Below are positions 17,380 to 26,288 of a DNA stretch of 64,000 bases, piece by piece; positions within the stretch are counted from its first letter, which is position 1; the number at the start of each line of letters is the position of its first letter. The DNA is from Vreelandella arcis (GTDB taxonomy: Bacteria; Pseudomonadota; Gammaproteobacteria; Pseudomonadales; Halomonadaceae), in assembly GCF_900103865.1 (NCBI RefSeq), contig NZ_FNII01000001.1, forward strand, positions 124,001-188,000, given 5' to 3'. Under the pieces are notes generated by a model that did not search any database, was not told the DNA's origin, and worked only from the letters and a program-made list of their open reading frames with translations. The position numbers and the translations under genes are program-made.

Positions 17380-19262
17380 GCTTGGCTCCCTCCCGAGTCG
17401 TGGTTTGGTGTTTCTTGAGCAATACCATCAATTTCCGCTTCGAGGCGCTGCTGCGCGGTCACGCGCACAAAGGCATTCGGTGCGCCCAGCCCTTGGTAAC
17501 CCTCACGCTGTACCAGCTCAAAGAAAAACGCCTGGCGCCCGGGTTGGGTATACAGCTGATGGAAGTCGCCGTCGCTGTCCTGGTCAAAGAGGATGTGGTG
17601 CTCTTGCATCCATTGCAGAGTTTGTGCCGGCAGGTCAAAGCGCGCGGCCAGGTCGCGGTAGTAGTTGCCGGGAATTGGCAGTACCGGTGTGCCTGCTTGC
17701 TGCAGTGCTGCACTGGTGTCGCGCATGGAGTTTGTGCGCAGGGCAACATGGTGGATTCCTGAGCCGCCGTACTGGCGCACAAAACGATTGCTGGCGGTAT
17801 CCGGCGAGGCGCTGGCGTTAAGCGCCAGGCGGAAGCGACCGTTGTAGTTCTGCAGCACTTGGCTTTGGATCAGCCCGCGGGGATCGGTGACATCGAAGGA
17901 GGGCGTTGGCTCCAACTGGAAAATAGCGCGGTACTGCAGCATCAGCGAGAGGTAGTCGTGGTAGGAGAGCGCCACGCTGATATGGTCGATATCCACCAGC
18001 GACCCCTGGGGAATGGGCTGTACATCGACAGTGAACTCGCGATCCCAGGTGCGGCTTAGCTGTGAGTCATCAATAATGTAGGAGAGGCTGCCATCCACGT
18101 TGCGCAGTGCACTCATGCGGTGGCTGGCGTCGACCTCTTCGGGCTCGACGATATCGTAGCCAAGCTTGTCCGCCCGCTTGAACGCTTCATAGGCGTTGCC
18201 TACGCGCAGGCCAATGGCAGTGATAGCAGTGGCGTCGCGCCCCGGTACACGGCCGGTGAAACTCGCCTCGGTATTGAGCACCAGATTAACGTCACCCGCG
18301 GCCCAGCGTTCGGCGTTTAGCGTGTGGTGGCGCCCCACACAGGCCATACCCAGCGCGCTGAGCAACTCGCGTAGTGACGCTAAATCGTCAGGCTCAACGG
18401 CGATTTCCAGAAAGGCGACCGACTCAATCGGCTGCGGCGCGGGAATACCGCTGTCGCCCTGCATGCTGCGCAGCAAATTATACGAGCGCAGACCGTCGCG
18501 GGCGGTCTGGTCGCTATGGCCCATACGGAAAACATCGTTAAAGATCTCGTGGGAGAGCGGGCCGTCGTAACGGGTCTCCTGCAGCATGGCCATGAAGCTA
18601 TCCATCTGCAGCTCGCCCTGGCCGGGGAAGCAGCGGTAGTGGCGGCTCCACGATAGGTGATCCATGGATAGACGCGGTGCATCGGCGGTCTGTACCAGGA
18701 AGATCCGATCCCCCGGAATGCGGCCGATGGTGCCCAACTCCGTCTGGCGCGAGAAGATATGGAAGGTATCCAACACCAGGCCAACATTGGGATGCGCGGC
18801 GCGGCGCACCACTTCCCAGCTGTCGCGGTAGTCGTGAATATGGCGGCCCCAGGCCAGCGCCTCATAGGCCACGCGCAGATTACGCCGCGCGGCACGCTCG
18901 CCGAGCTCATAATAGTCATCGGCGGCGCGGCTTAATCCCGGTAGTGAATCGGGATGAACGGTACTGCATGCCATAAGGAGATCGGTGCCGAGCTCCTCCA
19001 TCAGGTCAAACTTGTGCTCGGCGCGGTCGAACGCCCGCTCCCGCGCGCGCCCCTGCAGGCCTTCAAAATCGCGAAATGGCTGAAGCGTGACCAGTTTGAG
19101 CCCGCGGGAGCGGATCAGCTCACCGGCCTCGCGTGGCGTGCCGGTGAACGCTGTTAGGTCGTTTTCAAACAGCTCAAGCCCCTCGAAGCCGGCCTGGGCA
19201 ATGGCGTCTACCTTCTCTTCCAGCGAGCCGCTTAGGCAAACCGTGGCGATGGATGAGTACAT
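17376..19262 (-). CDS. quiC: 3-Dehydroshikimate dehydratase, two-domain QuiC
   Basis: Converts 3-dehydroshikimate to protocatechuate; 628 aa. The N-terminal domain (about 1-280) is a xylose-isomerase-like TIM barrel with the metal ligands recognisable in VAYEALAWGRH, VGLVLDTFHI, FLVQTADAP and LSHEIFND. The C-terminal half (about 290-610) is a vicinal-oxygen-chelate, hydroxyphenylpyruvate dioxygenase-like domain (DIDHISVALSYHDYL, SGIHHVALRTNSM, QLYTQPGRQAFFFELVQREGYQG). This fusion matches QuiC of pseudomonads. It lies 28 nt downstream of the TRAP dctM gene, with which it is likely cotranscribed. Confidence 0.93.
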   Translation of the reverse strand: MYSSIATVCLSGSLEEKVDAIAQAGFEGLELFENDLTAFTGTPREAGELIRSRGLKLVTLQPFRDFEGLQGRARERAFDRAEHKFDLMEELGTDLLMACSTVHPDSLPGLSRAADDYYELGERAARRNLRVAYEALAWGRHIHDYRDSWEVVRRAAHPNVGLVLDTFHIFSRQTELGTIGRIPGDRIFLVQTADAPRLSMDHLSWSRHYRCFPGQGELQMDSFMAMLQETRYDGPLSHEIFNDVFRMGHSDQTARDGLRSYNLLRSMQGDSGIPAPQPIESVAFLEIAVEPDDLASLRELLSALGMACVGRHHTLNAERWAAGDVNLVLNTEASFTGRVPGRDATAITAIGLRVGNAYEAFKRADKLGYDIVEPEEVDASHRMSALRNVDGSLSYIIDDSQLSRTWDREFTVDVQPIPQGSLVDIDHISVALSYHDYLSLMLQYRAIFQLEPTPSFDVTDPRGLIQSQVLQNYNGRFRLALNASASPDTASNRFVRQYGGSGIHHVALRTNSMRDTSAALQQAGTPVLPIPGNYYRDLAARFDLPAQTLQWMQEHHILFDQDSDGDFHQLYTQPGRQAFFFELVQREGYQGLGAPNAFVRVTAQQRLEAEIDGIAQETPNHDSGGSQA

Positions 19263-19290
19263 GGCATTACGCTCCTTTTATTGATTAACA

Positions 19291-20556
19291 TCAGTAACCC
19301 GCCAGGCGCGGCAGGAAGGTGACCAGCTCAGGCACGAAGGTAATCAGCAGCAGGATCAAAAACTGCACGGCGAGCATCGGTAGAATTCGGCGGATAATGG
19401 GGCCCATCCCCACGCCAGAGACGGAGTCGGCAACAAACAAGCAGAGCCCCATGGGCGGTGTGATCAGCCCCATCATCAGGTTGAAGATCACCACGATGCC
19501 GAAGTGCAGTGGGTCGATACCCAGCGCCATGGCGATGGGGTGAAGGATGGGTACCAGTACCAAAATGGCCGCGATGCCCTCCAAAAACAGCCCCACCACC
19601 AGTAGCAGGAGAATGACGGCAATCAGGAAAGTCCACTGGGTGTCGATGCTCATCAGCGCCCACTCGGTGAGCATGTTGGGCACGCGCTCGAACGTTAGTA
19701 CCCAGTTGGCTGCGGCAACAGCGCCCATGATGACCATGATCACCGCACTATCGCGCATGGCCCGGGCGAAGATGCCGGGCAGATTCACCAGTTTGATATT
19801 ACGGTAGAGCACCACGCCCAGAATCAACGCGTACACCACGGCAAAGGCCGCCGCCTCGGTGGGCGTGACGATACCGGCGAGAATGGCACCGACCACAAAC
19901 ACCGGCATGAGCGCGGGTAGCAGGCCGTGAAGGAGGGCGTGGCGGCGCGACTGCTGTTTTGACTGCGTGGCACCCAGGTCACCGGCAAAAAAATAGACGT
20001 AAATGGATAGCCCTAACGCCAGCAATAGCCCGGGCACGATACCGGCCAAAAAGAGCCCCGGCACTGACACCCCAGAAACCGTGAGTGCGTAGATAATCAC
20101 CGGGATACTTGGCGGAATAATTGGGCCAATCACCGACGAGGCAGCGGTAAGCGCGGCCGAAAAATCACGCGGGTAGCCTTCTTTCTCCATCGCTGGAACG
20201 AACACCCGCCCCAGCGCCGAAGTATCGGCAATCGCCGAGCCAGAAAGGCCGGCAAAAATCACTGATGCCCAGATGTTGACGTGGGCTAACCCCGCCTTAA
20301 GGCGGCCCACAATGGCGGTAGCCAGGTTAATAATCCGGTGGGTGATACCCGCTTCGTTCATCAGCTCGCCGGCCAGAATGAACAGCGGTATCGCCAGCAG
20401 CGGAAAGGACTCCATGCCGCCGAAAAATTGCTGCGAAACAATACGGATGTGGTAGGGCAAGTCGCCGGTACTCATCAGCACCGTGAGCGTGCCGAGTATG
20501 GCAAAGGCAAACGGTACGCCAAGCAGGATGAGGGCTAAGAGCAATATAAAAATCAA
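19291..20556 (-). CDS. dctM: TRAP transporter large permease (DctM)
   Basis: Membrane ion-coupled permease of a TRAP system, 421 aa, about 12 membrane segments. Family motifs: FPLLAIPLFILAGELMN, GLSGSAIADTSALGRVFVPAM, IGPIIPPSIPVIIYA, and GLITPPMGLCLFVADSVSG near the C-terminus. It starts at TTG 20556; the TTGA overlaps the dctQ stop and GGAGG lies 7 nt upstream. With dctQ, dctP, quiC and aroE it forms one unit, so quinate and/or shikimate is the likely cargo. Confidence 0.92.
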   Translation of the reverse strand: MIFILLLALILLGVPFAFAILGTLTVLMSTGDLPYHIRIVSQQFFGGMESFPLLAIPLFILAGELMNEAGITHRIINLATAIVGRLKAGLAHVNIWASVIFAGLSGSAIADTSALGRVFVPAMEKEGYPRDFSAALTAASSVIGPIIPPSIPVIIYALTVSGVSVPGLFLAGIVPGLLLALGLSIYVYFFAGDLGATQSKQQSRRHALLHGLLPALMPVFVVGAILAGIVTPTEAAAFAVVYALILGVVLYRNIKLVNLPGIFARAMRDSAVIMVIMGAVAAANWVLTFERVPNMLTEWALMSIDTQWTFLIAVILLLLVVGLFLEGIAAILVLVPILHPIAMALGIDPLHFGIVVIFNLMMGLITPPMGLCLFVADSVSGVGMGPIIRRILPMLAVQFLILLLITFVPELVTFLPRLAGY

Positions 20557-21050
20557 GATGTTGCCTCCTCATCGGCATGCTTGGTCAAACGACGTGCGCC
20601 CATCACCATGGCAGAGAAGCTCAGCAGCCCACCGCCAATCAGCATGGAGGCTTGAAAAAGCCACATCGGCATACCCGTGCTTGATGAGGTGCGCCCACCA
20701 CGCGCGGCGATAAATTCAACCGCCGACACCATTAAGCCGATGCCAATCACCAGTACCATTAAGTCGACAGCAACGGCCTGCCAGCGCACCCAGCGTGGCG
20801 GTAGCAGGCGTCGAATCAGGTCAAAGTCGATGTGTCTGTCCTGTAGGTACGCCCAGGACATGCCAAACATCAGGCCGTAAATCATTAGATAAATGGCGGT
20901 ATCTTCTCCCCAGGTTATGGAGCCGCCAAAGGTGTAGCGCGCAAAGGCGTTGCCTGCGACCAGCAGAAAAATCAGCACCATGGCAAGCCCTGCCAAGCTG
21001 CCATTGAACAGGATCAGGCCGCGGTGTATCCGGGCGAGAAGAGGAGACAT
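20553..21050 (-). CDS. dctQ: TRAP transporter small permease (DctQ)
   Basis: Small membrane subunit of the TRAP transporter, 165 aa with four membrane segments (about 13-36, 50-68, 88-108 and 128-150). The family-typical ITWGEDTAIYLMIYGLMFGMSWAYLQDRHIDFDLI is present. It is 88 nt downstream of dctP and overlaps the dctM start by 4 nt. It pairs with DctM in the inner membrane. Confidence 0.9.
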   Translation of the reverse strand: MSPLLARIHRGLILFNGSLAGLAMVLIFLLVAGNAFARYTFGGSITWGEDTAIYLMIYGLMFGMSWAYLQDRHIDFDLIRRLLPPRWVRWQAVAVDLMVLVIGIGLMVSAVEFIAARGGRTSSSTGMPMWLFQASMLIGGGLLSFSAMVMGARRLTKHADEEATS

Positions 21051-21138
21051 AAGAGCACCTTCAATCGATAGTCAGGCACGCAGGGTCGCGAGTGGGCCTT
21101 AGGTGGCCCACTCGCAAAGCGCTTTGATCAGGCGGGAG

Positions 21139-22179
21139 TTAGAAGCGCGCGGAAGCCTCTTCAACAGCGGAAGAGAGACGCTCAATCCACTCCGCGTCAT
21201 CGCCAAGCTCTTCGGTCAGGTACGCCTGAACCGGCGGTTGGGCGGCTTCGCGGAAAGCTTCCATTTGCTCAGCGGTTGGCTGGGTGATTTCCATGCCCTC
21301 TGCCGCCAGTTTGGAGATGCCCTCCGCCGAGTTGAATTGCTGAACGGCACGACCGGTGGTGCCAGCGACCACAGCGGCGCGTTTAACCGCGGCTTGTTGT
21401 TCCTCGCTAAGCGACTGGAATATCTCATCGTTGATGAGGATATGATCCACACCGTAAACGTGGCGATCTAATGTGAGGTAATCCTGAAACTCGTAGAAAT
21501 TATTGCCGTAGATCACCGAGATGGGGTTCTCTTGACCATCGACCACGCCAGTCGCGAGCGCCGTTGGCACCTCGCCCCAGGCGATACCCTGTGGTTCAGC
21601 GCCAAGTCCTTCTACCATTTCCAAATAAAGCGGAATGGTTTGCACGCGGAACTTCAGGCCTTCCATATCCTCCGGGGAGTGGATCGGGCGCACGGAGTTA
21701 GTGAAGTGGCGAAAGCCCGTTTCACCGTATGCCAACGTGCGCAGGCCCGTCTCTTGTAAGCAGTGCTCGGCCAGCGCGGTGCCAAACTCACCATCCATGA
21801 CTTCCCAGGCCACCGGCGCTGAAGGGAAGGTGTAAGGGATATCGGTGACGGCAACCGCTTCGCAGAAGTTAGCGTAGGCACCGGAGACCATGGCGATGCT
21901 GATGGTGCCATCTTGGGCGCCTTCAATTAGCTCTGTTTCACCGCCCAGTGAGCCAGCGGGGTAAAGCTCCACGGTGAGATCGGTTTCAGCTTCTACCAGA
22001 TTCTTGAACACCTGACCGGCCGCGCCTTTTTTAGAGGTGGTCCAGTCATCCGGGTCAACGTGGGCAAAGCGTAACGTTTGAGCAGAGGCACTGGCCGCGG
22101 TAGCGAGAGTGGCGGCGGCGACGGCAGCGGTTAGCGTGCGCTTAATGGATACTTTTTTTGTAAATGGGGTTAAAGGCAT
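21139..22179 (-). CDS. dctP: TRAP transporter solute-binding protein (likely quinate/shikimate)
   Basis: Periplasmic DctP-family binding protein, 346 aa. The Sec signal peptide (about residues 1-33) ends ATAASASAQT. Family landmarks are LVELYPAGSLGGETELIEGAQDGTISIAM, FRVQTIPLYLEMVEGLGAEPQGIAWGEVPTALATGVVDGQENP and ILINDEIFQSLSEEQQAAV; the Arg in FRVQ is the usual carboxylate anchor. First gene of the dctPQM-quiC-aroE operon and divergent from a TetR gene. The ligand is inferred from the downstream enzymes. Confidence 0.88.
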   Translation of the reverse strand: MPLTPFTKKVSIKRTLTAAVAAATLATAASASAQTLRFAHVDPDDWTTSKKGAAGQVFKNLVEAETDLTVELYPAGSLGGETELIEGAQDGTISIAMVSGAYANFCEAVAVTDIPYTFPSAPVAWEVMDGEFGTALAEHCLQETGLRTLAYGETGFRHFTNSVRPIHSPEDMEGLKFRVQTIPLYLEMVEGLGAEPQGIAWGEVPTALATGVVDGQENPISVIYGNNFYEFQDYLTLDRHVYGVDHILINDEIFQSLSEEQQAAVKRAAVVAGTTGRAVQQFNSAEGISKLAAEGMEITQPTAEQMEAFREAAQPPVQAYLTEELGDDAEWIERLSSAVEEASARF

Positions 22180-22264
22180 TGTTGTTGTCCTCTTATCGGG
22201 GTGTTGTCATGGGTTTGAAAAAGCCATAAGTAAAGGCGTGCTTGGCCGTTTCATCCTGTCCCAA

Positions 22265-22291
22265 TGAACAATGTACGAAATGGTACGTTCA
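22265..22291. promoter_or_regulatory. Candidate TetR operator between dctP and tetR
   Basis: Imperfect dyad in the 167-nt divergent intergenic region: TGAAC at 22265 pairs with GTTCA at 22287, and GTAC at 22273 and 22283 form an inner palindromic pair. It is centred about 100 nt from the dctP ATG and about 70 nt from the tetR ATG. Binding by the adjacent TetR protein is inferred. Confidence 0.45.
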
Positions 22292-22346
22292 GTCAAGCTG
22301 TGGCATACTAGACAAAAGACGACCATGACAATAAAAGGCACGCTTT

Positions 22347-23030
22347 ATGACAGTCCCTTCGACCAAGGCCAGCCCTCCTGCCGCGCGGCGTCGGCGTAAA
22401 AATGACCCCGAATCTGTGCGCGCCGATATTCTTGCGGTGGCTACCCGCGAATTCTCGGAAAAAGGCCTCTCTGGGGCTCGGATCGATGAGATCGCAGAGA
22501 AAACCCGCGCCTCTAAGCGCATGATTTACTACTACTTTAATGATAAAGAGACGCTCTACCTGCACACCCTGGAAGCTGCCTACCAGAAAGTGCGCCTGCA
22601 AGAGGCCGAGCTAGATCTTGACCACCTAACCCCGCTTGAGGCGCTTAGCCGACTAGTGCGGTTTACTTTCTGCCATCACGCCACAAACCCTGACTTTATT
22701 CGCCTGGTAATGATCGAAAATATTCATCATGGCCGCTTTTTGGCGCAGTCAGAGTTGATTCAATCGCTCAATGCCGGGGTAATTGATGTACTCACCAACG
22801 TCTATATCCGTGGTGTAGAGGAGGGTTGTTTTCGCGAAGGCTTGGATCCTCGGGAACTGCACTGGCTGATTAGCGCGTTGTCATTTTTCAATGTCTCAAA
22901 CCAGCACACCTTTTCGCTGATTTTTGATTGGCACCAAGCCGCGCCGGAGAATCAGCAAAAATTAGAAGATCATGTTACCGACATGGTGCTGCGTTACGTA
23001 CGTGTCGACGAGGAACCTTCTAAATCTTGA
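22347..23030 (+). CDS. TetR-family regulator, probably of quinate/shikimate genes
   Basis: Cytosolic repressor-type protein, 227 aa. N-terminal TetR helix-turn-helix (about residues 24-70, ILAVATREFSEKGLSGARIDEIAEKTRASKRMIYYYFNDKETLY), followed by an all-helical ligand domain. It is divergent from the TRAP-quiC-aroE operon and shares its control region, which makes it the obvious candidate regulator. An effector such as quinate, shikimate, dehydroshikimate or protocatechuate is a guess. No other function is suggested by the sequence. Confidence 0.85.
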   Translation: MTVPSTKASPPAARRRRKNDPESVRADILAVATREFSEKGLSGARIDEIAEKTRASKRMIYYYFNDKETLYLHTLEAAYQKVRLQEAELDLDHLTPLEALSRLVRFTFCHHATNPDFIRLVMIENIHHGRFLAQSELIQSLNAGVIDVLTNVYIRGVEEGCFREGLDPRELHWLISALSFFNVSNQHTFSLIFDWHQAAPENQQKLEDHVTDMVLRYVRVDEEPSKS

Positions 23031-23104
23031 GTAAAAGCCACTTCACGTTGACGTTTGTTGGTCAGGTGGTGTTTGAAAGATGGTGCCTGCCTATTTAGCG
23101 TGTA

Positions 23105-23119
23105 GTTCGAATGACGAAC
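23105..23119. promoter_or_regulatory. PcaR-type operator upstream of pcaB
   Basis: GTTCGAATGACGAAC, perfect 5-bp arms around 5 bp, 49 nt before the pcaB ATG. The motif is followed by TATGTG, which could be a -10 element. Confidence 0.7.
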
Positions 23120-23168
23120 ATATGTGCAATTTTATCCTGAGCAACGTTATAAAGGAGGCCCGCTGCCC

Positions 23169-24497
23169 ATGCCCCCCGTGTTTTTAAAGCATCCGTTCAT
23201 GAGCCAGCATGCTATAGACGCGTGCGACGATAATGCCATGGTGCGCGCCATGCTGGCCTTCGAGTTGGCTCTGGCAGAGGTACAGGAAGCTAGCGGCGCC
23301 GTGCCAAATGGCGTTAGCCAGAAAATACGCAGCCAGCTGGAAAGCGCTACCTTTAATGTCGCCGACATTGCCGAGGGCATCTCAAGCGGTGGCAATGTGG
23401 CGATTCCTTTCGTCAAGCAGAGCCGTGCGTTGCTCGCCGATGACATCAAGCGTTACTGGCACCAGGGGGCAACGAGCCAGGACGTCATCGACTCCGCGCT
23501 GATGCTGTTACTTAAACCACGTTTAGCGGCGCTGGATAAGCTGCTGTTGCGCTGCCGCTCGGCTGCGACGGCGCTGATGGATGCGCATATCGACACGCCC
23601 ATGGTGGGGCGCACCTTAATGCAGCAGGCGCTGCCAATTACCTTTGGGGTGAAAGTGGCTCACTGGGCAGTCGGCCTGGAGCAAGCGCGCCGCCGCTTGA
23701 GCAGCGTTGAGCTACCCGTGCAGTTTGGTGGTGCGGTAGGTGTGCACTCGGGTTGGGATACCCTCGGGCTTGAGTGGATGGATGCCTTGGCCGAGCGGCT
23801 AGGTCTGGCCGCGCCGGTGCTCCCCTGGCATACCGACCGTTACCCTATTCATACACTCGGCACGGCGTTAGATGCCGTGGCGGGGGCAGCCGATAAAATT
23901 GCCCTGGATGTGTCTCTGCTCACCCAGACCGAAGTCGGCGAAGTGGCGGAGCCTTCCGCTCCGGGGATGGGAGAATCCTCGTCGATGCCTCACAAGCGCA
24001 ACCCGGTTCGCAGCGCCCTGATCCGCAGCGCGGCGCGGCAAGTGCATGGCCATACCAGCGTGCTGCTAAACGCCACCGCCCAACCCCATGAGCGCGGGTT
24101 AGGCGAATGGCATGCAGAGTGGGCGCCGCTTACGGAGAGTGTTCTGCTGGTAGAAGGTGCATTGGAGCAAGTGGCGGTGCTGCTTGAAGGTTTAGAGGTG
24201 AACCACGCGAACATGCAACACAACCTGGCGGCCACGGGCGGCGGCATTATGGCCGAGCCAGTAGCGCGATTGCTTACTCCCCAATTAGGTGCGGATAAAG
24301 CGAAAGCCGTGAGCGCGGCGGCTGCGGAAACGGCTCGCCAAGAAGCACGACCCTATTCCGATGTGCTTGCCGACCACTCCGATGTAAAAGGCAGCGTTGA
24401 TACCGATGCGCTGCGCAAAGCGTGCGACCCTGCATTATACCTTGGTAGTAGCGCAGCTCAGGTCATGCGCGCTAAAAAATGGCTAAAAGCGAAATAA
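23169..24497 (+). CDS. pcaB: 3-Carboxy-cis,cis-muconate cycloisomerase
   Basis: Second ring-fission step of the protocatechuate branch: 3-carboxymuconate to 4-carboxymuconolactone. 442 aa from the ATG at 23169, preceded by AAAGGAGG; an in-frame ATG 45 nt upstream overlaps the promoter region. It belongs to the fumarase/aspartase superfamily, with the signature GESSSMPHKRNP (about residues 268-279), ATSQDVIDSA and HSGWDTLGLEWMD. It is a single gene between tetR and pcaI, with its own PcaR-type operator. It could also be an adenylosuccinate lyase relative, but the context makes PcaB firm. Confidence 0.92.
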   Translation: MPPVFLKHPFMSQHAIDACDDNAMVRAMLAFELALAEVQEASGAVPNGVSQKIRSQLESATFNVADIAEGISSGGNVAIPFVKQSRALLADDIKRYWHQGATSQDVIDSALMLLLKPRLAALDKLLLRCRSAATALMDAHIDTPMVGRTLMQQALPITFGVKVAHWAVGLEQARRRLSSVELPVQFGGAVGVHSGWDTLGLEWMDALAERLGLAAPVLPWHTDRYPIHTLGTALDAVAGAADKIALDVSLLTQTEVGEVAEPSAPGMGESSSMPHKRNPVRSALIRSAARQVHGHTSVLLNATAQPHERGLGEWHAEWAPLTESVLLVEGALEQVAVLLEGLEVNHANMQHNLAATGGGIMAEPVARLLTPQLGADKAKAVSAAAAETARQEARPYSDVLADHSDVKGSVDTDALRKACDPALYLGSSAAQVMRAKKWLKAK

Positions 24498-24626
24498 GCG
24501 CATTGAAAAACAATACGTTAAGTTACAGATGTGAAGTATGCGGGTGGTTCGCCAGGGCGTCAGGCGAGCGCTGATAGAGTTGACCGGATTAGCGTTCGAC
24601 AGTAACTTGTTCGTATAGAGAATCTA

Positions 24627-24643
24627 TGTTCGTTTAACGAACA
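24627..24643. promoter_or_regulatory. PcaR-type operator upstream of pcaI
   Basis: TGTTCGTTTAACGAACA, perfect 6-bp arms around 5 bp, 42 nt before the pcaI ATG. A further TGTTCG half-site lies at 24609-24614. Confidence 0.75.
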
Positions 24644-24685
24644 AATACCGATAAGTTAGTAACGTCCAGCTAAGAGGCACCCCAC

Positions 24686-25504
24686 ATGGCCGAGTTACTC
24701 AGCTTGCATGACGCGGTAGCGCGCTACGTCGAAGACGGCGCTACCGTGGCCATGGAAGGCTTTACCCACCTGATTCCGTTTGCGGCGGGTCACGAAGTGA
24801 TCCGTCAGAAAAAGCGCGACCTGACGCTGATCCGCATGACCCCCGATATCATCTATGATCAACTGATTGGCGCGGGCTGCGCCCAAAAGGTGATCTTCTC
24901 CTGGGGAGGCAACCCCGGCGTGGGCTCGCTGCACCGCCTGCGCGATGCGGTAGAGAAAGGCTGGCCACATAAGGTCGAGATTCTCGAGCACAGCCACGCC
25001 GCCATGGCCTGCGCTTTTGAAGCGGGTGCCGCCGGTCTGCCGCTGGCAGTTTTTCGCGGCTACATCGGCAGCGAACTGCCCAGCGTCAACGATCAAATAA
25101 AATTCATCGAATGCCCGTTTACTGGTGAGCGCCTAGCCGCCGTGCCGTCGGTGCGCCCGGACGTCTCGATCATTCACGCCCAGCGGGCGGATCGTCAGGG
25201 CAATGTGCTGGTGGAAGGTATCGTTGGCGTGCAGAAAGAGGCGGTTCTGGCGGCCAAGCACAGCATCGTCACGGTGGAAGAGATCGTCGATGACCTGAAC
25301 ACGCACCCCAATGCCTGCGTGATTCCTGGTTGGGCCATCAGCGCCATTGCCGTCGCCGAGAAAGGCGCGCTGCCCTCGTACACCCACGGCTATTACGATC
25401 GAAGCAACCGTTTCTACAAAGAGTGGGATGCCATCGCCCGTGACCGCGACACCTTTACCCAGTGGCTCGATGAAAATGTGTTTAAAGCGGGAGGCCAAGC
25501 CTGA
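24686..25504 (+). CDS. pcaI: 3-Oxoadipate CoA-transferase subunit A
   Basis: With PcaJ it moves CoA from succinyl-CoA to 3-oxoadipate. 272 aa, the longer PcaI/CatI form. The family I CoA-transferase alpha fold is seen in DGATVAMEGFTHLIPFAAGHEVIRQ, FSWGGNPGVGSLHRLRDAV and RADRQGNVLVEGIVGVQKEAVLAAKHSIVTVEEIVDDL. It is the first gene of pcaI-pcaJ-pcaF-pcaDC-pcaH-pcaG, all on the same strand with short gaps. Its stop and the pcaJ start share one base (TGATG). Confidence 0.93.
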   Translation: MAELLSLHDAVARYVEDGATVAMEGFTHLIPFAAGHEVIRQKKRDLTLIRMTPDIIYDQLIGAGCAQKVIFSWGGNPGVGSLHRLRDAVEKGWPHKVEILEHSHAAMACAFEAGAAGLPLAVFRGYIGSELPSVNDQIKFIECPFTGERLAAVPSVRPDVSIIHAQRADRQGNVLVEGIVGVQKEAVLAAKHSIVTVEEIVDDLNTHPNACVIPGWAISAIAVAEKGALPSYTHGYYDRSNRFYKEWDAIARDRDTFTQWLDENVFKAGGQA

Positions 25505-26277
25505 TGAGTCTGGAATATAGCTCTTCTGAAATGATGTCGGTGACCGCGGCGCGGGCACTGGAAAATGGCATGACCTGCTTTGTGGGTATCGGGCTACCCT
25601 CGGAAGCCGCCAACCTGGCGCGGCTTACTCACGCGCCTGAGGTGGTGCTGATTTACGAGTCCGGCACGCTACAAACCAAGCCCGAAATTCTGCCGCTTTC
25701 CATCGGCGATGGCGAGCTGTGCGAATCAGCGCTGACCACAGTCGCGGTGCCGGAAATGTTCCGCTACTGGCTCCAGGGCGGAAAGGTAGACGTGGGCTTT
25801 CTGGGCACTGCGCAAATCGACCGCTTTGCTAACCTGAACACCACGCTAATCGGCGATTATAAGTCGCCCAAGGTTCGCCTGCCGGGCGGCGGCGGTGCGC
25901 CGGAAATTGCCACTAACGCCGGTGAAGTGTTTATCACCCTAAAACACTCCAAGCGCGCCTTTGTGAAAGATGTCGACTTTGTAACCACCCTTGGCTTTGG
26001 CCGCGACGGCAAAGGGCGGGACAACGTGCCCAATATCGGCAAAGGGCCGACCCGGGTAATCACCGACCTGTGCGTCATGAAGCCTGACCCGGACAGCAAA
26101 GAGCTGGTAGTGGTGTCACTGCACCCCGGTGTGAGTCGCGAAGACGTGATTGAGGCGACCGGCTGGGAGATTCGCTTCGCCGAACAGCTTGAGAGCACTC
26201 CAGAGCCCAGCGAAAACGAGCTGACGATTTTGCGTGAGCTTAAAGCGCGCACCGAGCGGGCTCACGCGGACGCATAA
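25504..26277 (+). CDS. pcaJ: 3-Oxoadipate CoA-transferase subunit B
   Basis: Catalytic beta subunit, 257 aa. The catalytic glutamate is Glu52 in LIYESGTLQTKP, which carries the thioester intermediate in family I transferases. The glycine-rich GGGGAPEIATNAGEVF follows at about residues 128-143. It is translationally coupled to pcaI. Because no cat-specific transferase is seen, this pair must serve both catechol and protocatechuate branches if they work in this cell. Confidence 0.93.
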   Translation: MSLEYSSSEMMSVTAARALENGMTCFVGIGLPSEAANLARLTHAPEVVLIYESGTLQTKPEILPLSIGDGELCESALTTVAVPEMFRYWLQGGKVDVGFLGTAQIDRFANLNTTLIGDYKSPKVRLPGGGGAPEIATNAGEVFITLKHSKRAFVKDVDFVTTLGFGRDGKGRDNVPNIGKGPTRVITDLCVMKPDPDSKELVVVSLHPGVSREDVIEATGWEIRFAEQLESTPEPSENELTILRELKARTERAHADA

Positions 26278-26288
26278 AGGATCTATTT

